Below, piece by piece: positions 20,281 to 28,234 of a DNA stretch of 64,000 bases. Where the stretch lies: the NCBI GenBank assembly GCA_964036665.1, contig OZ038526.1, forward strand, positions 17,732,001-17,796,000, given 5' to 3'. The position numbers and the translations under genes are program-made. Source of the stretch: Gordius sp. MW1. Its lineage: Eukaryota > Nematomorpha > Gordioida > Gordea > Gordiidae. Position 1 is the stretch's first letter. Each line of letters opens with the position of its first letter. A model generated the notes under the pieces. It saw nothing but the letters and a program-made list of their open reading frames with translations. It was not told the DNA's origin and ran no database searches.

Positions 20281-21217
20281 TAACTATGGCGGCATTTTTA
20301 TATAATATTTCTCATCAAAATATCAATCCAACTATATTTATAAAAGGTGGATATAGAAGGGGGAATAAAGAGCATAGAAGGGGGGGGGGGGGGGGGGTAC
20401 AGTGGAACACTATGTTATTTAGGAATACGCCCTTCGGGCGTAACTGGGGGCTTCGCCCCCAGACCCCCTTGGGGGCTTCGCCCCCAAACCCCCTGCTGGG
20501 GGCTCCGCCCCCAAACCCCCTGCTGGGGGCTCCGCCCCCAGTCCCCCGTTGGGGGCTCTGCCCCCAAACTCCCATCTCCTGGGGGCTCCGCCCTTAGACC
20601 CCCGGAGAAGGGGGAGAAGGGAAGGGGGGGGGAAGGGAAGAGGGGACGACTCATCTATTCTACGTATAAATGTAGCTTATTTGCTATGCAATTTATGGGC
20701 GAGAAAGGTGAGAAGGGGCGAGAATGCCTATGGGGGGGGGGGGGGGGTATTAAATGCATAAGAATTGGACTGACGGGCATAGGTAGGTATCAATGTTAGC
20801 CAAAAAAACGTAAAATTTTATTTTGATTTACAATTTGACGAAGCGGGAAAATATAAATGAGTTAAGTGTATAAATATCGGCTGGATAAAGTATATAAATA
20901 TCATCTTTATTTTTTATTTTTTAATTAATGAAATTAGGTTAAACATTTTAGGTTAGGAGGGTGAAGGGGCTAAAATGTAACTCTTGGAGGAAGCTTTATT
21001 GAAATTTTTTGTCATTTAGTGGGGGGGGGACTAGTTTTGCCTGGGTTTTGCTTGGTCGACCTTTAGTTCAAATAAGAAAACCCCCCTAAATGACGAAAAT
21101 AAAATTTTTCAATGAAAAAACCCGTAAAAATTAAAAATTGTAGGTTTGGCCCCCCCCCCTGATTGAAATTTTAAACGTTTCGCCTCCCCCCCAAACCAAA
21201 ACCTGGCTACGTCCATG
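18574..21217. repeat. Inverted pair of CATGGGCGTAGCCAG motifs
   Basis: CATGGGCGTAGCCAG lies at 18,574-18,588 on the plus strand and CATGGACGTAGCCAG on the minus strand at 21,203-21,217, facing each other 2.6 kb apart. Further copies are at 22,519 (+), 49,768-49,780 (-), about 50,795 (-), 60,831 (+, decayed) and 61,617 (+). It behaves like an end motif of a small transposon family. That the two facing copies are the ends of one element is only a possibility. Confidence 0.35.
20428..20800 (+). repeat. Tandem TTCG/TCCG hairpin array plus GA block and constant box
   Basis: From 20,429 to about 20,605 there is one GCCCTTCGGGC and then six inverted repeats of the form GGGGGCT(T/C)CGCCCCC, the last one decayed, set about 25-30 bp apart and joined by AAACCCCCTGCT-like linkers. 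The GA-rich tract, GACGACTCATCTA, the box TTTGCTATGCAATTTATGGG, GAGAATGCCTATGG, a G-tract and TATTAAATGC follow, and then one decayed minisatellite linker (AGCCAAAAAAACG at 20,799). It is the third copy of the family seen at 5.3 and 11.3 kb, here with the hairpin amplified. Open frames in this stretch are by-products. Confidence 0.8.
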
Positions 21218-21929
21218 TCCCTGTCTGATCAATTAAATTTCATTTTTGATAAACATATTTTTACGATAAAATGTTTTTTAAAAGTGTACTGAATTATAGA
21301 GTTAGACGTCATTTATAATAGGTTCATATGGAAAACATAACATTATACAAAGACATTTGGAATATATTAAAAATGTATTTAAAAAGGAGAGATTAATGTT
21401 TATTAAATGAAAGATTAAATTATTGAAGGAGAGATTAATGTTTTTTAAATGATAAAAGAGGTGTTAAATAACAGAGATTAGATAAGGTATATACATAAGA
21501 AGTGGGGTCAGCATAAGGAGGCTGGATTATTACCAAAAGTTCCGAGAAGATTGAATACATTAAAATATAAAGCTAGAAAAAATGCAACCATTTCATTTTT
21601 AAGTTAAACTGTTTGAACCAAAACAAAATCTAGTGGAACGTTATTGTAAGTAAAGGAAACCTTTAAATTAGTATGCCCTAATTCGCAGTTAATTAAATTA
21701 AAGATTAATTTTCTAATTTAAAAGATTTAAAAATAAAAAATTTCATTTTTGATAAACATATTTTTACGATATATAAACAGCTGACTTGGCGCTCTAAGTG
21801 TATTTACCTGAAGTGAGGGGGAATAGAAGAGTAACTACCTCCTTCCCCCCCTTTCCCTCCGTTAAAACTAAACGCGCACACTATCCCCCCTTTCCCTCCG
21901 TTAATTTGCCAAAAGCATATAAAAATCAA

Positions 21930-22160
21930 TAATAATAAAAAGGGGTTGAGGGATGATCTCCTCCACTCCCGCCCCCTAATAATACCAACTCAGCGGTGGA
22001 AGGGTAAGATAGGGAGGGGTAGGGGTTTAACGTATAATCAATATTGGTTTTAGCAGTAAACAAGCCGAAGTCATTCGGAGCGTGACCGAACAGCGTGACC
22101 GAACAGCGTGACAAAACAAATTGGAAAGTGAGCCCATAAATTGCATAGCAATTAATAGCA
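21930..22160. repeat. Dispersed repeat shared with 4.33 kb
   Basis: AATACCAACTCAGCGGTGG and GGGTAAGATAGGGAGGGG at 21,981-22,020 match 4333-4382. It is followed by a double GTGACCGAACAGC at 22,080-22,105 and the ATAAATTGCATAGCAATTA box at about 22,135. Confidence 0.45.
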
Positions 22161-22871
22161 ATTAATAGGAATATTCCAATAATTACATACAATTTAATCG
22201 TTTGCTTAATAAATTTAATAAAACATATGGCAATCTGTTTGAGTTATATAACTATCGTTTCTCTCACCATTCTTAACTAAAATACACATCTTACTTAACT
22301 TACACAGACCATGCTTTAATTAATAAGATGTTTACTTTTATTATTGCTTAAGTTTCATTAATTTGCAATATGTTGCGATTAAAAAATTTCTTTTTTAATA
22401 AGCTCCTTCATGTATGGAGTCAGCGATAATACATTGATAATGAAAAATTTAACTTAGCTTGACTCTTTTTATGTTTAGTATAAATCTTATGAGAATGAGT
22501 TGTTTAATATTGTGTGAACATGGGCGTAGCCAGGATTGGATTTAGAGGGTAATGATTTAGGGAGAGGCAAAATGATAATTTTTTGGAATTTTGACCATAA
22601 TCTTAATAAAATTCAGCTAATTTTTGGATTAAGAGGGGGTATGAAACTTATTTTTGCAATTTTACAAATGATGGTTAGTGTAATTCATAATACTTTTAAT
22701 TTATCGATCCTAATTATTCATTAATTAAAAATAATGATTTCTAAAGTTCCAGCTTTATTCTCTATCTTATAACCGAAACAATGCTTCCCCGATTTCCTCT
22801 ATATTCTTATTTTTTCGATTTAATTTAAACATACCTTATTGATCTACCTCTATAACCTACTATATTTTCAG

Positions 22872-23176
22872 CAACTATAAACCAACTTATTGTGATGTAT
22901 GACTCGTGGAAGGTTCTCGAAGCCCGTTTATACATGTCCCAAAATGAATTTATGGTTCGTATGACGTTGTTGGCCCTAATGGAAACATTGTTGGTCATGA
23001 CTCTGGAGTTGTTGCTTGTGTCCAGCTATCTGAAAGGGGGCAACAGACTAATAATGGGCTCATTTGTTTGCGGGAAAAACATGATTAAAATGTACAAAGG
23101 ATTAGCCACGTTGGCATTTGCTTCTCTCATGTTATTCCTATTTGTCGTTTTCGCATTAGCTTTTACTAGTGTATAA
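22872..23176 (+). CDS. Probable 3' exon of a membrane protein, function unknown
   Basis: An acceptor TATATTTTCAG ends at 22,871, and the frame is open from there (two bases, then codons) to a TAA at 23,174-23,176. The encoded 100 residues are Met- and Leu-rich with two likely membrane segments, one around LLALMETLLVMTLELLL and one at the C-terminus around FASLMLFLFVVFALAF. An AATAAA stands at 23,197-23,202, 20 bases past the stop. Base composition is more even than the surroundings. No family was recognised and no upstream exon was found to the left, so it could be an isolated relic. Confidence 0.4.
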
Positions 23177-23202
23177 TTTGTCCCAAATATATTTGCAATA
23201 AA

Positions 23203-25380
23203 TATTATGACTCACAATGATGAATAAATCTTCTAAATTTTTCAACCCATAAGTTACCGTCTAGGCCTTCCTTAACGACCTATCTCAAGCCAACTAAGAA
23301 ATCGCTTATTTATCGTTTTATCAGATAATTTTTGAGACTTGAACAACATACTGGCAAAATATATTTAAAAAATGGATAAGAAAGTATCTTTGCCTCTCTT
23401 AAAATTGTTTTGTTGTTATATAATTCAATTTTATACTAAGAATTATTGATGGCTAATGTCATTTTAAATTTATTTAATCACCTGTACTAAAATGGCCAAA
23501 TTTGTAAAAATATAAGATAAACAATTGGGCTTGACAAATTTAAGATAATATGATTATCAGCAGGAGAAAAATAACTCTTCGTCATTTTACTATTGTGCAT
23601 AAATTGACCAATAAAAAAAAAAAAGTTAACTAATATAGAAAATTGTTATTTTTATTATATGCCATTCAAATCGATAAATCATAATCCATGCGTCTCAGAA
23701 TTTTTGCCTTTAAAGATACCCTACATGCTTTCGTTTATATTATTCTTAGTATCAGTTTTTCTATTATAACTTCTAACCACAGCAAACCAAATTCGTAGGA
23801 ATGAATGCTAATAAATTTTCCAATGATAGATATTTATTGATTTTTAATTATGATTTTGTTATTATGAATCTAAACTACCGCGATAAAATGTATCCGCGTT
23901 AAAATATAGCGATTTTTGTGTTACATTTTTCTGGTTAAAGTAAAAAAAAATAATAATAATTAGCGAGATAATATAATAATCTATCTGTGATGGTAATAAT
24001 AAAACGAGATTCAGTTGCATTTGACAAAAAAGCAAAAAACTAATAAATGTCTACAAAAATGCATTTGTCGATTGAAATGTGTGCATTTGACCCTAACCTA
24101 AAACCCCGACCAAAAACACTAACCCTCCTGACCAATCTTGATCTGACCAATTTTTGGTTTGTAGAGGTTGAGAAACCTGAGCATTATCAACAGATCCATA
24201 GTTTGGATAAGCTATTATGAAGATAAGATATAAAAATTATAAACATTACTTGTATGGGAATGTGGTCATAATTTCTTGTTATAATACAGTTTTCGTCTCT
24301 GTAAACCCCTCTCAAGGAGCATTTTCGTTAAATATTCATAGACATTTCATAGACTTTTGTCAGTTGATTTTTTGTCGAATGATTATATACGAAAAAACGA
24401 TCTATTTATATCATAGCGATATTAACAATTTATTTATATCATAGAGATATTAACAATCTATTTTTATCGTAGAGATATTAACAATCATGACTCATCTGTC
24501 ATCTTAACTACGCGTAAAGTAAATTTGAGGGGGTAAATATAACTTGTGGATAACAACCGGGAGGAGTACAAGGGGTAATAATAAAAAAGCGTTAAATAAA
24601 ATTATGAATAAGAGAAAGGGTGAACACCACAAATGCGAAAAGGTAAATGCTACACTTTTAAATATGGTTTTAACAATTATCAAATAAATACCTAGTGAAG
24701 AGGAAACATAATAAAATTTTCGCCTTTAAGGAGTTTTTTTAAGGTACAAGGCATCATGGGCAGGTACAAATTCAAAAATTTCATTGTTTGATTTAAAATT
24801 TAAGATTTTACCCAAGAAATTTTATACCTCATCCTCTATTCCTATGCACCACCAAACTTTTCTATTAACGTCATTCGCGTCTCTTCATAGTATATGACCA
24901 TAGCATTTTAATTTAAATTTATCATATACGCCATAAGTTGAATACCCATTTTTTCCCTGAATCAGTCATTCGTCAGATAAATGTGCTTAGTACCCCAAGC
25001 ACCAGGGCATCATTCTCATCTATTGGCTTGTAATATCTCTTCTTCCCAAAGAGCCGTTTTTAAAACATATTTATAAGCTTGGTTCTTTAACCATATTGGC
25101 ATCTTCTTTTCGCACATTATATCGGATATACTTCATATTTAACCATTTAAACCACTCTTTTTGGAACCGTGCATTGACTTCTTTTGTGCAACCCTCCTCT
25201 AGACGCAGCATCGAGCCGAAATATGTGTATACCTGTCTACTTTTAGTGCTTCAAGTTTGTCATCCAGCCATAAGTTAATTGTAACAATTATCTCCCTATA
25301 CCGTTTTTCGCTTGTTGAATTTTAGACCAAGTAGATTATCATTTTGAATACTTTCTCCTTGTCTTTCTATATCAAGGACT
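23203..25380. other. Intergenic AT-rich sequence
   Basis: No coding homology seen. A short direct repeat of TATATCATAGCGATATTAACA type recurs three times near 24,410-24,485 (period about 33 bp). Confidence 0.4.
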
Positions 25381-25389
25381 TTAATGGTA

Positions 25390-25745
25390 AAGTGTAGTAT
25401 GCGCAAAGAAGATGCCAACAATTATATTACCGATGGTACTCTATGGGAAGAAAAGTTATTACAAGCTAGGGAGATGAGAATGATACTTTGGAGCTTAGGG
25501 TATAAGCCCGATCGTATAATATTTGACTGCCTTAGGGAAGATGGGTATCGAACCTATGGCGACTTGCTATATAAAAATTACCCTAAGATGGTAGGGGTCG
25601 TAAATTGAAAAGTGTTGTACATGGAAGTGCCGGGAGGACGACCTCGTGTTACGTGGATAGGACAAAAGGACAAAGTTATGACATGGTACTTGATCGATCA
25701 AGATAGAAGAAACTAATCAAGACAAACCCCACGACTGTGGTGTGG
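25390..25745 (+). pseudogene. RTE-type LINE 3' fragment A
   Basis: This aligns to the 3' part of the LINE at 46.1-49.07 kb. Shared phrases are TTACAAGC, GAGATGAGAATGATAC, ACATGGA(A/G)GT(G/C)CCGG, GGACGACCTC and, at the end, ACAAACCCCACGACTGTGG. The encoded protein segment is the region after the reverse transcriptase (EMRMILWSLGYKPDR and following). It is 5'-truncated, as usual for dead LINE copies. Confidence 0.7.
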
Positions 25746-26601
25746 GAATACACAACATATAAAATAAAGGAAGCAATTTCTTTATCAATCAATCCCTAGT
25801 TTTAATTTTTTTTTTTTTTTTTTTAATATAAAACACGATCAATAAATAAATAAATAAATAATTATAAGTTTAATATAGATAATTAAGATTTTCACTTATA
25901 ATTTAGGCTGTATCGCAGAACCATATGTTAATTCAACTACAAAAGTACTAATTATTTTCAAAATATCAAATTTTAAGTTTAAAAACATTTTAACCATTAA
26001 ATTAAATTCTTAAATTTATACAATAAAAACGCACGGTGAAGAAAATTTTTTTATTAAGATTGCTGAAATCAAAGTTTCTAAGAGATTGTTCAATAGCAGG
26101 AATTCATATTTTAAAATCGATGTGTTATACAATCGGATCTATGGAAGCAAGCCCATATTAGCATATTGGTATAGTTAATTTTTTAAATATATAAAAATGC
26201 TACTTGAGATAAAACGGCTTTTAGAACACATAAGTAAGACTAAATTTATTACAGGATGACCTTAAAAATTTATCTACTTAATGAAAATCCACCTTTCTAC
26301 GCTATTATTGCTATGCAATATGTTTTTATTAAATATCGTAAATTAAAAAAATCAATTAACATTTAAATTATTATGAAAAACTCATTTATTTGGTCAAGGA
26401 AGAGTTTCTCTATACTTTTCTAAAGCAAACCAAGTGATCTACTGCATTAAATATTGAGCTATTTACTAGTTTATTTTAAGACCATTTAAATATTCAAATA
26501 TAATTTAAGGAACCTACCATAATTGGAGGGCAATTAAAATCAACAATTGAAAATAATTTACCTTTTCTTAGATTTGCCTCATTATTAATTTATACCGTTA
26601 A
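25746..26601. other. AT-rich spacer with a T18-like tract and (TAAA)n
   Basis: Contains a poly(T) run near 25,806 and AATAAATAAATAAATAA near 25,841. No gene was recognised before the gypsy element's target-site duplication. Confidence 0.4.
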
Positions 26602-26606
26602 TAATG

Positions 26607-27030
26607 TGTTGTGTCCTCCCCTATAGAAATTATCATATACAAACATCTCCCCCTATAGAAATTATCATATACAAACATCTCCTCCTATAGAAATTATCAT
26701 ATACTAACTTCCTATACAAATCCCCCCACCCCCCACTGCGCTGCTATACAATACACACGCGTTGATAATCGATCACCCCCTCTCCGTACTTATATTCACA
26801 AGAGTTGTAAACTTGCGTATCTCATACCCCCTCCCCCCTTCTATCTAGATACTTTAATTGCAAGTTCGTATCTTATTTAGGTCGGATACCCCTTTTGATC
26901 CCGCATTAACATCTGTGTACTAATTTCGATATAGATTTCAGTAGTCCCAATTGCCTTTACGCGATATGTTAGAATCATCATTATTTTTTCACTTGTAATA
27001 TACAAAAGTTTTCACTTGTAATATACAAAA
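26607..27030 (+). repeat. 5' LTR of the gypsy element
   Basis: Starts TGTTGTGTCCTCCCC and ends TATACAAAA. Near the start it has three tandem units of CTATAGAAATTATCATATAC separated by AACATCTCC-like words, and at the end two tandem units of TTTTCACTTGTAATATACAA. These internal repeats are the same in both LTRs. Confidence 0.95.
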
Positions 27031-27031
27031 G

Positions 27032-27042
27032 TGGTGTCAGAA
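27032..27042 (+). promoter_or_regulatory. Primer-binding site of the gypsy element
   Basis: TGGTGTCAGAA begins two bases after the LTR end and is complementary to the 3' end expected of a tRNA-Leu plus CCA. The match stops after 11 bases, where ACCAAAAATT follows, so it is short. Confidence 0.6.
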
Positions 27043-27529
27043 CCAAAAATTCCCACCCCCCACCGCAGTTAAATTGTTTAAAAAATATTTTGAATAAATT
27101 ATTTCTCCTTCCTGTGAATAGGATAAATCAGATTCTTACGATTTTATTATCACTGGAGTGAAACAACAAGCAAATTATTACCTAATTGTTGCAAAGGACA
27201 AAAGGAATCGTCCTTGAGCCTAAGCCATTCGTGGTAACAATACAGAAAGAAAAGCCAAAAACATATCGTAAAAACGGAAGTTAAAATCATATACGTGGGG
27301 AAGACGAATACCGTAAACAGGCAGTTGGACGAAAGGCGTTCTCCCCCTCTCCAAAGAAAGGTTATTTAAAAAAAATATTCGGGAACACGTAAGTATAAAA
27401 TGCAATTACTTTCATTAATCATAATAATTATTATCTTGGTATTCTATATTAGCTTAACATTTCAAAGTTTCCGTATTTTCTTAATCAAAATTTTATTAGC
27501 GACTATATAAATATATTATATTAATTAAA

Positions 27530-28039
27530 ATGTTCAATCGCAATCCATCAATATTTATTCATTTTTATAATTGTTTACTTAGCGATAAAGCTTTTATTAT
27601 ACTATTTATCGTATTCTTAATTTTATTGTGCATAATGATTTATATAAAATTGAGAAAAGTTGAAAAAATATTTTTAGTTAAAAATACCCCCTCATTACCC
27701 ACTTGTTTTTTCTGTAACAAAACGGGGCATGTAAAGAAAAACTGTTTTCTATTAAAGGGAAAGGGATTTAATAATAACAGATTTAATAATAACAATAATT
27801 ATACCAACCCATTTAATAGGGGACCCCGCACCCCCTACACCCCTTACAATTTTGATTTTAATGAAAATTCGCCCGCGCGTGCGCAGAGGGAATGGCCAGG
27901 CAATAGGAAGTGTTGTTTAAGCAATACTACAAATAAAGAGGAGACTAAGGCTGACATATGTTCAGGTTGTAGGACCAGTCTGCCTCAGGTCAGTCATAGT
28001 TCAATGGGTCATTGTGGTGGCCAACATTGTTCTGATTGA
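27530..28039 (+). CDS. Gypsy ORF1: short gag-like protein with membrane segment and CCHC knuckle
   Basis: The 169-residue frame starts at the first ATG after a long untranslated stretch. Residues about 21-39 are strongly hydrophobic (FIILFIVFLILLCIMIY), which is not expected of gag. A nucleocapsid-type zinc knuckle follows with C59, C62, H67 and C72 (C-x2-C-x4-H-x4-C), then an Asn/Phe-rich linker. No capsid domain can be read here or in the 490 bases upstream, where stops occur in all frames I checked, so the matrix/capsid part seems lost. The frame ends at a TGA (28,037-28,039) followed by C, and continues open into the protease, so this stop is either a mutation or a readthrough site. Confidence 0.75.
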   Translation: MFNRNPSIFIHFYNCLLSDKAFIILFIVFLILLCIMIYIKLRKVEKIFLVKNTPSLPTCFFCNKTGHVKKNCFLLKGKGFNNNRFNNNNNYTNPFNRGPRTPYTPYNFDFNENSPARAQREWPGNRKCCLSNTTNKEETKADICSGCRTSLPQVSHSSMGHCGGQHCSD

Positions 28040-28234
28040 CGGTTAGCGAAGGCTGGTACTAGTTTCTCAAATGTAAATTTAATTAATTTTTTTAACGCGC
28101 GTTCGCCTTATGTTACAGTAAATATCGATAATAATTATATAACATTTTTAGCCGATACGGGCTCTACAATTTCGCTGATTTCGCAAATAAATTTTAAAAA
28201 ATATTGGCCTGAAAAATTATTAAAAAAAAACTAG
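28040..28234 (+). pseudogene. Gypsy protease, N-terminal half, in the ORF1 frame
   Basis: After the TGA the same frame stays open for 64 codons to a TAG at 28,232-28,234. It carries ADTGSTISLI near 28,151-28,180, the active-site signature of retropepsin-type aspartic proteases. The frame closes just after a run of nine A (28,222-28,230). The second half of the protease (flap and IMGWTWI, the counterpart of the family's ILGxDW) lies in the +1 frame of pol. The break is inside the domain, so a one-base change in the A-run is the simplest reading. The change could also be an assembly error. Confidence 0.75.

Noticed and set aside
20286-20799. Open frames up to 150 codons on both strands
   Set aside because: They read the GGGGGCTTCGCCCCC hairpin array and GA tract of a dispersed repeat.
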